Assembly: GCA_038030265.1 (NCBI GenBank)
Contig: CM075938.1
Span: 44,633,189-44,697,188 of the forward strand
From: Corythucha ciliata
Lineage: Eukaryota > Arthropoda > Insecta > Hemiptera > Tingidae
DNA: 64,000 nt
Direction: 5' to 3'
Shown here: piece by piece, positions 11,632 through 21,878 of the stretch
How the letters are laid out: every line of letters starts with the position of its first letter
Position numbering within the stretch: the stretch's first letter is position 1
The notes under the pieces: generated by a model
The model's database searches: none
The model's input: only the letters and a program-made list of their open reading frames with translations
Told to the model about the DNA's origin: nothing
Translations under genes and position numbers: made by a program

Positions 11632-12890
11632 AGAAATGAGTGAATGACCGAAAAGAAGAACTTTAGGAAGCCAAGCAAGGCAAATCGTTTTTTCAGTATT
11701 TTACCCGGCAGAAGGTAGAGGAAGAGCCTAAGCCCGACATCAACAGTTTGGTGGCTGAGGCGACCGGTGTTTCCCGGTCTTCTGTTTTCCGCACCGTGAA
11801 GGAAGCCGAACGATCGACCTCAGAGGGCTCGAGTACGAGTCGGTCACTTTTCACCACACCTACGAGGAAGAACATTCCACATAAGAAGCGAGTCGAGTTC
11901 GATTCTTTTACTGACAGTGCCATTCGTTTTAAAGTTCGCAGTTTTATGCTGTTAAAAAGCAGTGCCCGTCAATTAGGCTTCTCCATAAGGAGTTACTAGA
12001 GCAAGGCGTTGTAGACTGCGGTAAGGAGTACATTCGGCAGCGCCTACATCACCTGGGGTTTAAGTGGAAGAAAGGTCAATCCAATCGTAAAATTCTAATT
12101 GAGCGGCCAGAAATTGCAGCCCGTAGGGTCTCCTACCTGAGGGAGATAAAAAAACATCGAGAGGCCAACAAGAATATTGTCTTCCTGGATGAAACATACG
12201 TACAAGAGGCCCACAACGTTACATCCTGTTGGCAGTCGGAGGACGAATTGGGGGCTACTCATAAAATAGGTGAGATGATGATTCTTCATTTCTTTAGCAT
12301 GAAAATAGTTTCTCGTAATTTTATATTTCAGGCAAGGGCAATCGACTTATTGTTGTTCATGGAGGTGGGGAGCAAGGCTTCGTTAGAGACGATCTCCTGA
12401 TTTTCAAATCCTCAAGTACTTCAGGGGACTATCACACGTCCATGAATGCTGAGAATTTCTCGAAATGGCTCAGTACGTGCTTCCTACCCAACGTGCCGGC
12501 AGGCAGTGTCATAGTCATGAACAACGCGAGTTATCATTGCATCGAAAGAAACAAAAAGCCGAATTCCGGCAGCCTTAACCGCGTGATTGTCGAATAGCTT
12601 TCCCAGCATGGCATCGAATTCTGCGAAACATCAACGAAAGCAGAACTTCTCGAACTCGTCAGAAGCGTTCCCATCGAGAAATACTTCGTGGTGGATGACT
12701 TGATCCGATCTTTTGGTCACATACCTCTACGTCTCCCTCCTTATCACCCCGACTTAAATCCGATTGAGTTGGTGTGGGGAGCCATCAAGAACGATCTTGC
12801 TCGAAATAGTGTTGGTACATCACTTAGGGAGAAAGAAATTGATTTGTGCAATGATGAAACCGCCCCTTCCCCCTCTCTTGGTGGATGAAC
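11632..12890 (+). pseudogene. Tc1/mariner-superfamily (DDE) transposase remnant with an intron-like gap
   Basis: An N-terminal helix-turn-helix-like stretch (EATGVSRSSVFRTVKEAE, about 11757-11810) precedes, in a shifted frame, FLDETYV at about 12181-12201 (first Asp of the DDE triad). GKGNRLIVVHGGGEQGFV follows, then VMNNASYH near 12514-12537, where the family normally has an Asp (xxDNAxxH). The end is LPPYHPDLNPIELVWGAIK at about 12733-12789 with the final acidic residue. Between HKI and GKG lies a 60-70 bp insertion with gtgaga and tttcag ends (about 12269-12331) that looks like a spliceable intron. An in-frame TAG at about 12596 and at least one frameshift in the N-terminal part break it. 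No intact terminal inverted repeats were identified. It is an inactive copy or a decayed relative of a domesticated transposase. Confidence 0.8.
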
Positions 12891-12954
12891 TGCTCTGGCT
12901 TTTTGACGTTGGTCTTTGTCATATAAATAAATTTATAATAAATTTTATGTAATA

Positions 12955-13110
12955 AAGGTGCTGAAAGAGTGAAATTCAGTAAAAGAGGTTTTTGAAAGAG
13001 CAAAACCCACGAAATTACGATTTTAACGAGACAAATCCACCAAAAGATTTGGAAGAGCAAAAATCCGCAAATCTGGCGATTGTGAGAGTCAAAAATGGTG
13101 ATTTTTGTTT
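12955..13110 (+). repeat. ~30-bp degenerate array, family D
   Basis: The units read approximately GAGCAAAACCCACGAAATTACGATTTT. GAGCAAAAATCCGCAAATCTGG is one of about five recognisable copies, starting directly after the transposase remnant. Confidence 0.65.
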
Positions 13111-13615
13111 TTGAAAATGCCACATGCCTATGATTAGTTTTGAATCAGACCGTGAGCCAAATTGTTTGGTTTGTCGGTCTAACGATCTGGATTGTGGTGG
13201 TGTGAAGTTCCTACTTTTTAGTATAATCGGTGGCGGTGTGTGGGAGGGATTGAGTGGGTGAAAAGGGAAATCGCTGTATTGTTCTCCGAGTAGACTGTGC
13301 ATTATGAACCCCGCTCTTGGCGCTCAACCTTATCTTACCTGGCAAAAATCGAGTTAGGTAGGAGACCCGGCCCTTGTTTCTTGAAGACGAAATGAATGTT
13401 TTTAGGTTGTGGCTACGCTAAAGTTTGCCAAGTGGCAAAGGGACTTATTTTGCTGCCCCCCCCCCCCATGAGCAAAACTGTTGGCCCGCGTCTGGTCAGT
13501 TTCAACGAAAACATCCAGTCAAGTAAAAAATGCAAACATGTATTCAGAAAGAAAACAGTCAGACATGGATACCACACAGGCAAGTAGATAACTTTTTAGA
13601 ACGGCAAATAAACAT

Positions 13616-13752
13616 ATAGGGCCCTCCACACACAGTTTGTCTTGTTTTCGACGCTAACTCGAAAGGGACTTCTGTAAATTGCACTCGTGTTCGACATTGA
13701 AACGCTTCGAGTTCGAGTCAAAGACAAGACAACCCGTGTGTGGGGGTCTTAA
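13616..13752. mobile_element. Hairpin MITE with CCACACAC termini
   Basis: AGGGCCCTCCACACACAG TTTGTCTTGT at the left pairs with ACAAGACAACCCGTGTGTGGGGGTCTT at the right. The middle contains AACTCGAAA / CGAGTTCGAGT segments. The terminal style resembles the element at 18388. Confidence 0.7.
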
Positions 13753-14384
13753 TAAGACTTTTACTTGAGAATTCCGTGAAATCCCGATAGTTTCACCAAA
13801 AAAACAACAGATAACTATGTAAAAGTAGATATTTGTGGCTATTTTCCGTCGCTCGGACCAGGAACGTTTCAATTTAACGATGCAGGCTTCAACAGATTTG
13901 TCGAGCAATCGGGTTGTAGTTTTCCTGGTTAAAGACGCGTTTTGAGAAGGTTTGTCTCGACAAAGGACGTTCTTCCGGTCCTAAAACCAAAAATAGGAAT
14001 CATACCAAGGATGACGATGCGTAGATTGTAAAATAAATAGGAAAATAATTATCATGTTGGCTTACTCACTTCGGCAACTCAGCCTCGTAGCTTCGGAAGG
14101 AATTGCACAAACAATGAATTCCACGGTACGTTTAAATATCAACCCTTCCGCCGAAAGACCGAAGGGAAAGTGAAGCATTTTAGTATTTGAGCACGAAAAA
14201 TAAGGATTTTTGACAAAATTTAACAAATCAAAACATCTACCAGTTGTAGTCAGAAAGATCAGTGAACCGCGATCCCCGAGTGATAAGAAGTTTCAAAACT
14301 TTAGGAGGTAAACGGCTGTACAATGGAAGGGGTAAGGGGAAGCTCTCAGTGAAAACTTAGGTGGAGATTCGATGTTCTTCAATC

Positions 14385-15060
14385 TTTGGCCGGGCTATAG
14401 CCTTTGATTCCCATTTTAATTTCTTGAAAAAGTCAAGGTGGAGGGGCGGTGCCCCCGGGGTGGAAGTAAGTCTGTGGTCTTGTTAGCACGATAACACTCG
14501 AAGAAATTAATTTAGTGGAACGCGCTTTGGCACAAAAATCAGTAGTCAGAAGTCCCCGGTCGGTATTCCAATTGGGCCCAATCGGTCGTAGTGGAGGGGG
14601 GGGGGGAATGTGGCTTGAAATGGTCATAACATCACTACAATTCACCAGTATTCTAGATGCATCATATTCAGTACGAATACTCCATGTTAGAGTAGACTTT
14701 GATTCCAATTTTAATTTTTCGAAAAAGTCAAGGCGGTGGGGGTGGTCCTCCTGGGGTGGAAGTTTAAAATAGCGTTGAACTTCACTAGTTCATCTTAGCG
14801 CTCTAAAATTCGACTCAATAATTTAATTTAACAAAAGCCCTGGGTTCCATTGAGATTTATCGAAAAAATTGATGGTGGGGGGGGGGGGTAAAACGGGGAT
14901 GAAATTTACAAAAAATCGCTTAAATTCACACGTTTGTTATAAAATACGGCGCAAAAATTTAATATAACAAAGCCCTTGGAAAACCACCAAAATTTTCGAC
15001 ATTTTTGAAGAGAGGGTGGTGAAAATAGAGGAAGAAGTTCGGCTTAATGAAACAAATTAT
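14385..15060 (+). repeat. G-rich dispersed repeat, copy 2, with ~145-bp internal periodicity
   Basis: TTTTTCGAAAAAGTCAAGG followed by a G-rich block recurs in increasingly diverged form near 14425, 14585, 14725, 14875 and 15010. The segment 14478-14700 matches 11178-11420. Several G runs (up to a dozen) lie in the + strand. No coding potential is evident. Confidence 0.7.
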
Positions 15061-15216
15061 GGTATCAAAATTATTACTTCTGGGACGGCTTAGGGTATCC
15101 GTATACGGAATGAAATGCACTCTTCCCGACCACCAGCTGCCGGAGCGAAATTTTGTTTAATTTTATTTCACTGCACTTGAATTCAACTCCAATAAAATAC
15201 CCAAAAAGAACGGCTT

Positions 15217-15360
15217 TTAAGGCCGGTTCACAAGCTCTATGTTTTCGTTGTGTGGTGTCTATCCAACCTATCAAAATGCTTCATTTTTCGAGGGAATAAA
15301 TTTGTTTGGCTGCGTAGACTCCACACAACGCAAACATAGAGCTTGTGAACGGGCCTTTAA
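15217..15360 (+). mobile_element. MITE family M1 copy
   Basis: Full-length M1 element with both termini (GGCCGGTTCACAAGCTC ... GAGCTTGTGAACGGGCC), flanked by TTTAA on both sides. A diverged second copy follows directly at 15361. Confidence 0.88.
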
Positions 15361-15485
15361 GCCCTGTTCACAAACCATAATGTAATGCGTCCGTGCAGTA
15401 TATGCAACCAATCAAAATGCTTCATTTTTCGAGAGAATAAATTTGTTGGGTTGTATAGACTCCACCGTATTGTAACTCATTAGGC
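15361..15485 (+). mobile_element. Diverged M1-type MITE, truncated at the THAP fragment
   Basis: GCCCTGTTCACAAACC..., then the shared middle (ATCAAAATGCTTCATTTTTC) and a right arm that fades into TTGTAACTCATTAGG near 15485, where THAP-domain sequence begins. It belongs to a subfamily closer to the 51411 copy. Confidence 0.75.
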
Positions 15486-15489
15486 GATG

Positions 15490-15803
15490 AACCGCATAGT
15501 CCAAAGCATCAAAGTTCTCCTCGAAATGCTTGGAGCATATGACGGTTCCCCTAGAGATGTTCCTCAGGGACTGGAATCTCTCGCGTCCTTCCTCGTACAG
15601 CGTTTCATCCACTCGCGACACAGTCGGCAATCCTTACATCCGGAAATGTGGCGATTTTCCGCGATTGGGGTCCACTCGTCAACGTCCCACCTATAAACTT
15701 GGCACGGTTGAGGCAACTTAAAAAATTTGACGGAAGGGTCATAACCAGGGCGACCGGGACGCCCGTCGCTGTTACAAATCCCGAAACAACAGTACCTTCC
15801 CAT
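15490..15803 (-). pseudogene. Frameshifted THAP zinc-finger domain fragment
   Basis: From a minus-strand ATG at 15803 the frame begins MGRYCCFGICNSD, giving the first Cys pair of a C2CH THAP domain. The FFKLP motif follows, matching the FHxFP position of the family. In another minus frame (about 15630-15490) lies RGTVICSKHFEENFD, which supplies the closing C-x2-H of the same domain. The two halves are in different frames, so the copy is broken by at least one indel around 15600-15640. It runs straight into a MITE near 15485. THAP domains are DNA-binding modules of host regulators and of P-element-type transposases. Too little remains to say which; the intact first half and MITE neighbours fit a decayed transposon or gene fragment. 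Confidence 0.6.
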
Positions 15804-16528
15804 TTTCGGGCTACAAATCGCGCTAAATATAAAAAATTATACCACTTAATAGTAGTAGAGAAAACGCTAATGGAAAACGCTATGAATGTGTTTGGCCTAT
15901 TTAATAACGAGCTGTCAACGTTGATGGTGAAGAGCACGCCGTGAACAAATTTATAGCTCAAACTGCTCAAAGCATGAATCAAAAAAGACTTGTACACAGA
16001 CGTTCTTCAATGCACACCTGTAACTGTAAAGGGCCCGTGCTAGTGCGGCGCTGTCTGAGTGTCTGTCACCCAGCACCCAGCCACTATTGCCCTTGCAACG
16101 AAACGAACGTCGACGTTCTTTCTTCCCTTCTCTCCGGGCATCCCTCTTTTCTTTTTTTTTTCGGTGGTGATGTAGCGAGTCTCATAAAGTTTATGTGGCA
16201 TCCGGAGGCTAAACAAGACGATGTAGACAGAGAAGGAAAAAAAAAAAAGTAGGAAAGAGAAGAAGGCCAGGGCTTCCCCTTGCGTGCAGTTCCGATCCCG
16301 ATTCACCCCCGGTCGACCCCAACGCACGGCGCTCAACAGTGTGGCGTTTTTGTTTGCGTGTTCTCTTTACTCTTCGCTCTTCGTCCACAGTGTCGCTTCA
16401 ACTCCCGCCTCGGTGGGAGCCGTAGTGCTCCGCGGCAGTATGACGTAAATAATAATAAAAAAAAATATATTTTTTTGAATACCATAATTCAAGGGAATTT
16501 TATACGCCAATAATATAAAATAAACATT
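15804..16528 (+). promoter_or_regulatory. Putative promoter and 5' UTR region of the Mmp2-like gene
   Basis: This interval lies between the divergent THAP fragment (minus strand) and the exon 1 ATG. From about 16020 to 16440 it is richer in G+C and pyrimidines than its surroundings. A CRE-like TGACGTAA occurs at 16440-16447, followed by an A/T stretch (16455-16480). Two C/T-rich tracts occur near 16120-16160 and 16360-16400. No unambiguous TATA box or initiator can be fixed, so the transcription start is unknown. Confidence 0.35.
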
Positions 16529-16657
16529 ATGGCCAACGGTTCGTCATTCAATTCATTGCTCGCGAGTATAATTTATTTATTGTGTGTCGGTGTGTCGTGT
16601 TATCCTGTTCCAAATAGTTCGACGTCGAGAAAATTGCCTTTTTACTCCGATAATTTG
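16529..16657 (+). CDS. Mmp2: Exon 1 (signal peptide), probably of the Mmp2-like gene
   Basis: This exon encodes 43 codons from an ATG in good context (A at -3, G at +4), with an in-frame TAA at 16511 just upstream. Residues 1-24 look like a secretory signal peptide: a short polar start, a hydrophobic run (SLLASIIYLLCVGVSC), then a likely cleavage before YPVPN. The exon ends in phase 0 at TTG followed by a strong donor, gtgagt, at 16658. After cleavage about 19 residues would precede the next exon's VDYLTQFGYLP, which is the usual spacing from the mature N-terminus to the YLxxFGYL motif of MMP prodomains. That junction is also phase 0. Assignment to the MMP gene is inferred from phase, orientation and spacing across about 43.9 kb. 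No other recognisable + strand host exon lies between them. It could instead start a different secreted protein. Confidence 0.6.
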
Positions 16658-17543
16658 GTGAGTTTTTATTCGTTCATCAACAGGTGTGTTCTTTACAGAA
16701 GGTGAATAAAAGAAGGTCAAAGCTTGAACTATTAGCTTAATAATGAAAAACTTGTCCCTTTAAACGAGCTCCCTGCCATAGGCGTCTGACCTTTAAGTCA
16801 CCAGGTAATGGGGGGTCGTTGCTGTATATGGGAGTTTTACTAACAAAAATCCGGTATTACCAAAAGACAGAAAATGTGTGAAAATAACGCGCTTCTTCCG
16901 TTACAGAGGAAATAAGAATGTGTTATAAAAGACATGTTTTTCGATGTGTCATGATATCGATATCATAAAGATGAAACTAAGAAGGTTGGACGCTTACACT
17001 TACCTTTGAATAAATGCGGTGAAGCCGATTAAAAGGACTTCTTTTCCACCCGAGCAGATGTCCCTACAGAGTTGACATGGAGTTCCCTGGGGGGAAGGGT
17101 TAAGAAACCTCAAGCCGCGTATGGCGAAGTGGGTGGGCAATTAAAAAATGCAAATTTAAAATTGTGCAAACCTCGTGCGTACGATTGGAAAAAGAAGAAG
17201 AGGAAATGTGGGGCTCTTCAAACTAGAAACGATGACAGCAATATCCGTTTAAAAAAAAACTTCCTTTGTAAATAAAAATTCCTTCAAGGAAGATTCATCT
17301 CACACCTTTTCTTCGCACGTAGATACGATTCGAAGATGCGTACTTTGGGGTTTCGACCACTTCAGTTGCGTACATCGAAGAAATGATCTCATCGGGGTCT
17401 GTGCCGCTCACAGTTCGATGCAATTTGTTTCCTTTCGTTTTTGCAGCTAAATGCTGAGAATGGTGATTAGAATAACTCCTTTATTACGATGTCAGTCGGG
17501 AAGATAAGGAATTGCCAATCGCTTCTTTTTCTTATAACTGTCA

Positions 17544-17682
17544 GGGGGCTTATTCTCTAACTCCGAAGCAATATCTTTTTCGAAGTCATATGTTTATTTC
17601 ATTAATTTTCTTCAAACAAATGAATGAAATAAACACAAGGCTGGCGAAAAAAATATTGCTTGTTGTTAGAGAATAGGCCCCC
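17544..17682 (+). mobile_element. MITE family M2 copy
   Basis: The ends GGGGGCTTATTCTCTAAC ... GTTAGAGAATAGGCCCCC form near-perfect terminal inverted repeats. It is almost identical to the 5117 copy. Confidence 0.9.
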
Positions 17683-17820
17683 AGGTATTGGAAGCTGATC
17701 CTCTCACCCGACTCTTTTTCAAGAATAAACTTCAGAAATGTCAACATTGAGTTAAAGAAGTTCAAAAACTCTTATGTCCCATTGTATAGGTTCCTACCTA
17801 TCACACTTTGAACCACTTCA

Positions 17821-17959
17821 GGGGGCCTATTCTCTAACAACAAGCAATATTTTTTTCGCCAGCCATGTGTCTATTTCATTCATTTGTTTGAAGAAAGTTA
17901 ATGAAATAAACATATGACTTCGAAAAAGCTATTGATTCGGAGTTAGAGAATAAGCCCCC
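17821..17959 (-). mobile_element. MITE family M2 copy, opposite orientation
   Basis: This is the same element as 17544-17682, inverted, 138 bp further on. It starts GGGGGCCTATTCTCTAACAA and ends GTTAGAGAATAAGCCCCC. The two copies form a potential large hairpin. Confidence 0.9.
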
Positions 17960-18243
17960 AGTTCTTGCTCCGGCTGAATAGTTGTCATTTATTCAAAATC
18001 ATTCCTGAATACCTCTGTAGCCAAAGGGAGACGTGACTGGCCACCATGGCCGTTCCTCTTTCTTCACAAAGCTCGTAAACCATCCCTCAGGATGTGGAAG
18101 TGACGAGGTTGCTCATACCAAATGACGTTAGCGAGTTTCCGACCCGAGTTAGCGACCCTTCCGATAAGTCATCGGTTAACCCGGTATTCAAACGTCAACC
18201 AATCTTTGGGCTCCCCATTCAGAAACCAACCTAAGCAAGAGTT

Positions 18244-18388
18244 TTTAAGGCCCGTTCACAAGCTCTATGTTTACGTTCTGTGGAGTCTGTGCAACCAAAC
18301 AAATTTATTCCCTCAAAAAATGAAGCATTTTTATAGGTTGCATAGACACCACACAACACAAACATACAGCTTGTGAACGGGCCTTTAA
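18244..18388 (+). mobile_element. MITE family M1 copy
   Basis: TTAAGGCCCGTTCACAAGC ... GCTTGTGAACGGGCCTTTAA with the family's palindromic middle. It is immediately followed by a different TIR element beginning GGGGCCCACACACGG. Confidence 0.88.
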
Positions 18389-18590
18389 GGGGCCCACACA
18401 CGGTCAAACATGCTTGACAAGCATGTTTGCCAACCTCGCTTGACAAGCAGATTTGATCGTGTGGGGGGGGGGGCATGTTTGAAGGATTGACATCACGTTT
18501 GACGGTTTTCAGTCACTGCCAGAAAATTTGCTCTCAAACATTTGGTTTGACAAACATGTTTGATCGTGTGTGTGCGTTTCAAACCATCAA
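18388..18590. mobile_element. Non-autonomous TIR element with CACACACGGTCAAACATG ends
   Basis: The left end GGGCCCACACACGGTCAAACATG pairs with the right end CAAACATGTTTGATCGTGTGTGTGCG. Another end-like sequence (TTTGATCGTGTGGGGG) lies at about 18450, so two copies may be nested. A further left end occurs at 19169. Confidence 0.7.
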
Positions 18591-19168
18591 ACCTTCAAAC
18601 CATAAAGAAAAAAGGGTATTGGGGTGATTTTTATAAGAATGAAAAGATTGGTTTTTCATAATAATCCTTTGACTAAATATTGGGTGTTTCACGAGGAAAG
18701 GACATACTTTCCTGGAAACATGGAGCATACTTGCACACTTTACGTCTATAAGATAGACGATAAGAAAAAAGAATATATTTATAAAACATCTCTGAGCACA
18801 TCTCAGCTCATCCAAGAGATTTGCGTGGCCAAAGTACCTCTTTTCATGAGCCATTGTTTGGTCCACATAGACCTTTCCTTCTTCCTGTGAGCTTTATTTT
18901 GCGGCTTCGGCCCTGATAAGGCAATACAAATAACTCAAATGGTTAATATTCATACTTAAACATATTATGAACGCCAAATGAGCACTGCTGAAGCTTGGGC
19001 GCACGTTTGAAGTTGAAGCTTGACGACAACTTTGACCGTGTGGGTGTGGCGTATTGAGGAAGGGCGTTTCATAACGAGGTTCAAAAGTTTTAGGAATTAT
19101 TTTATTTTTTCGAAAAGTCCGCTCTCGCTCGCTATTTTTTATCGATCTGAAAATCACGTTATATCATT

Positions 19169-19252
19169 AAGGGACCCACACACGGTCAAACATGCTTGAC
19201 AAGCATGGTTTTATTAGTTTCGCATGTGAAGCATGTTTGACGTTTGATGTCC
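19169..19252 (+). mobile_element. Truncated copy of the CACACACGGTCAAACATG element
   Basis: GGGACCCACACACGGTCAAAC ATGCTTGACAAGCATG matches the left end at 18388. It is cut off at 19253, where the 1.6-kb inverted duplicated element starts. A possible right-end relative (TTTGACCGTGTGGGTG) is at about 19030. Confidence 0.65.
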
Positions 19253-20384
19253 TTCATAGGACCAAATTAGAGTTGGTCCAATCAAAAAATCAGGATGTTC
19301 CTCGTGGGGCTCCGTTTGACGCGGAGGAGGACACCATCAGCTTCGAAATGCTCGAAATGGGAGGGGTGGGATCAAAAATTCATCAGGGATGGAAGTTTTT
19401 CTATGGTGGTGGTGGGGGGCGGGGTATCCCAAATTAATTCAGGTTTTAGGGCAGCATGCGGCCAGTTTCGGAGTATCAAGTATCTTAGGGGAGTTTTAAG
19501 AATACAGCGTATTATAAATTTATGGCTAAAGGTGCGCTTACACTGAAGTGTCCCACGACACTAATGTCTCCATCTATACATAATATAATCAGCCGAAAAA
19601 TGGTGTGTTCATGGAATGAATAGCTGGAATGGAATGAATAGGGGAGGGTATAGTATAATCCGGGGACGACGGCGACCCGGCAGCTCGAACTGGTAGCGGG
19701 GAAACTATTCGCCCTCTAAAAGACCGTGGCCGGAAAGTGTGGGGCGCGGACTACCAGGATTGAGCCTTCTTCCCGCCCCGGTGGAACGCCCTTTAGGGCG
19801 CAGTACCGGGAATGCCGGACTGAGCGGCCGGGAAATGACCCGGCACGTGCAGGTCCTGGTTATCTCCACCCCACTCCCCGTCAGCCGTGCCAGCTGGTAA
19901 AAACTGACACGTTACCGGTGTGGACCGCTTGGCGGTGGGGAGTTTTACAGGTAAAATGTGAGGTGGAGAGGGTGCGGACTACCACTACCAGGCCCGTAAC
20001 TTTAGGGCATCATGTATACTTGTACCCTATTGTCCGTTGCGACGTGGTGCTGGCATCAGCCCACTAAGGCACAGAGGGCGAAAGGCCTCAGCTAGCAGCG
20101 ACAGGCCTTGTTACGGGTAGCCATGGCGTACCGGACTGCTAGTTCCGACGCGCTTCATATGCTGGCGGGGACGCCTCCTGCTCGATGCATGGGTCCACCA
20201 GTGCCACCTCCTCCAGGGCACCTGCACTTGGTGCGTTGCGGTGGTGAATGGGCAGGGCGCCCCGGTCTTCTGGCCGAAGAGTGAGGGGACGCTTGGGGTC
20301 TCCGCCTTCTTGATGACCTTGTCGTCGACGCTTGGCAGGAGCGTTGGGCTAACAGTTCAACAGGTAGGCGTTTTTTCGGGTTAG

Positions 20385-20595
20385 TTCCTGACGTTCGGAC
20401 GAGGCTGGCCGCGGCCAAGTGGGTCACCTTGAGCACGCCGCCCCGTCTATTCTTACGGAGCACGGTTCGTTCAACGCCAAGTTGTGGTTTTTCCAGCGAC
20501 GAGACTCTCGAACATGCCCTTGTAGCGTCCAGGAGGAAACCGCCGCCGACCACGTGCTTCGTCGCTTCAGCCTCCAACACAACACAACCACGTAA
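20385..20595 (+). pseudogene. LINE RT C-terminal fragment (copy 1, frameshifted)
   Basis: The translation includes SILTEHGSFNAKLWFFQRRD, then CPCSVQEETAADHVLRRF, ending TAA at 20593. The LTxHGxFNAxL...RRDSxxCPC...ETAxHVL pattern is the conserved C-terminal Cys/His region of R1/Jockey-type LINEs. A one-base deletion near 20425 (one fewer C than copy 2) shifts the frame upstream. Confidence 0.7.
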
Positions 20596-20604
20596 TTATA
20601 TCGC

Positions 20605-20790
20605 CCAAAACCCAATTTAGAGGGTTTTGGCACACTATATAAAAACTAATTTGGCGGGTCCGAATTGAAGTTTCAGGGGGTTGGCCCATTGAAAACCAGT
20701 TTAGCGGGGTTGAGTGCCTGAAAAAACATAAGTCCGCGGGGTTTATTCGTTAATAAAAGCCAATTTCGTGGGATCGTAGGTTTGTTTCAT
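20605..20790 (-). repeat. ~30-bp degenerate array, family D, in the copy 1 tail
   Basis: The units include AACCCAATTTAGAGGGTTTTG, AAACTAATTTGGCGGGTCCG, AAACCAGTTTAGCGGGGTTG and AAAGCCAATTTCGTGGGATCG, spaced about 30 bp, directly after the LINE stop codon. Confidence 0.75.
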
Positions 20791-20867
20791 TCAAATAATC
20801 TGAGAATAAAGCACGAATAGTTAATTTAAAAAAAACAATTGTATGGATTTAGCACTCTCTGAATTGA

Positions 20868-21264
20868 TAATGTTCCGACAGCAGCCTGTCGGGAAAAGTG
20901 CATTTCATTCATGCGACAATCGAGTCAAACCTCATAAGTTAGAACGATATCAATCAACTATGAATCACATTTAGGCCGTGGTATAGAAAGTCAAAATCAT
21001 AAAATCGTGTTTCTTTTTACCGCAGGCCCCTTTTTTTGGCACCAACTGAGGGGGAACAAAATGATGAAATTGAAACACAGTCGGTTTGGTTGCCTATACG
21101 ATATGGGAAGGTGGACTCTTGTTAGAGGAGTTATTTGCAATTAAAATCTTTATCCCGGCCTAAATTTCATTCATAATTGATTGATATCGTTCTAACTTAT
21201 GAGGTTTGACTCGATTGTCGCATGAATGAAATGCACTTTTCCCGACAGGCTGCTGTCGGAACAA
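20868..21264. mobile_element. Non-autonomous DNA transposon with ~100-bp terminal inverted repeats
   Basis: GTTCCGACAGCAGCCTGTCG GG...GAACGATATCAATCAA at the left is matched almost base for base by its reverse complement at 21165-21263. The middle of about 190 bp is non-coding. It lies just beyond the boundary of the 1.6-kb element copy 1. Confidence 0.88.
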
Positions 21265-21299
21265 AACTTTTTTCAGGTTACGTTAATTTTCAGATCAGT

Positions 21300-21385
21300 T
21301 AAATTAGGTTAAATGGCATGTCACAATTTCACCATTGCGCAATGCGGAGTGCCTGGGTTCGAATCCGAAACAATTTTTTTTTAAT
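21300..21385 (+). repeat. tRNA-like B-box followed by a T-rich tail
   Basis: CTGGGTTCGAATCCGAAAC at about 21352 matches a Pol III B-box (GGTTCRANNCC) and is followed by long T runs. Upstream bases do not fold into a full tRNA. It could be a decayed tRNA or SINE head. Confidence 0.3.
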
Positions 21386-21878
21386 TTTTTTTTTGTTCCT
21401 CCCTTTTTGGCCCACCTCAGGATTTTTTACTCAATATTTATTAGGCTGTAGGCAAATCAAATAAAAGAGACGGCTCAAAATTCAGTGTCAATGAAATTTT
21501 TTGGTAATTGGGTGGTCCAGTAAGGCATAGCGTTAATTTAATAGCTCCCCTCCGCCGAGAACTCCCCTGCCATATCAACGGATTTGGTTCACAAGGGTCT
21601 CATACGAAAGCGCGTTCATTTTTCATTACTCGTGTCAATTTTGGGGGCAATTGCAGCAACAGCCGTGCGGTAGCGAATTTTCAACTAATTCAAACCCCTC
21701 TTTCACACCGTTCCCGTGGACCGATTCATCTGGATCACGAACTCGTCCGAGATATTCACGCTATTGATTTTTAGACCAAATTTGGTTGCCCTAAGTCAAA
21801 AATTGCGACCGTGATCGTGCTAACAAGCGAGGGGCCATATATATATATATAAAATCGAACCGACCTCGGATTCGTGTT

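Larger units (their letters stand above)
19253..20862 (+). mobile_element. 1.6-kb GC-rich composite element, copy 1
   Basis: This segment is nearly identical, in opposite orientation, to 28948-30553. It is conspicuously richer in G+C than flanking DNA from about 19640 to 20580. Its order is: a short unique edge; a GGGTATAGTATAATCCGG GG block; a GC-rich non-coding part; a LINE C-terminal remnant (about 20385-20595); then family-D ~30-bp units to 20790 and an A-rich tail. Small indels distinguish the copies (for example, an extra ACTACC near 19980). It may be a truncated LINE or a LINE-derived non-autonomous element. Confidence 0.85.

Noticed and set aside
15605..16336. Longer frames on both strands near the THAP fragment (for example 130 codons on the minus strand)
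   Set aside because: They overlap in several phases and only the short THAP motifs are meaningful; the rest reads through promoter-like and low-complexity sequence.
18621..18890. An 88-codon + strand frame
   Set aside because: No recognisable domain and the opposite strand is also open; embedded among MITEs.
20155..20580. A 141-codon minus-strand frame in copy 1 of the inverted element
   Set aside because: It is the antisense shadow of the LINE fragment, and the corresponding frame is not kept in copy 2.
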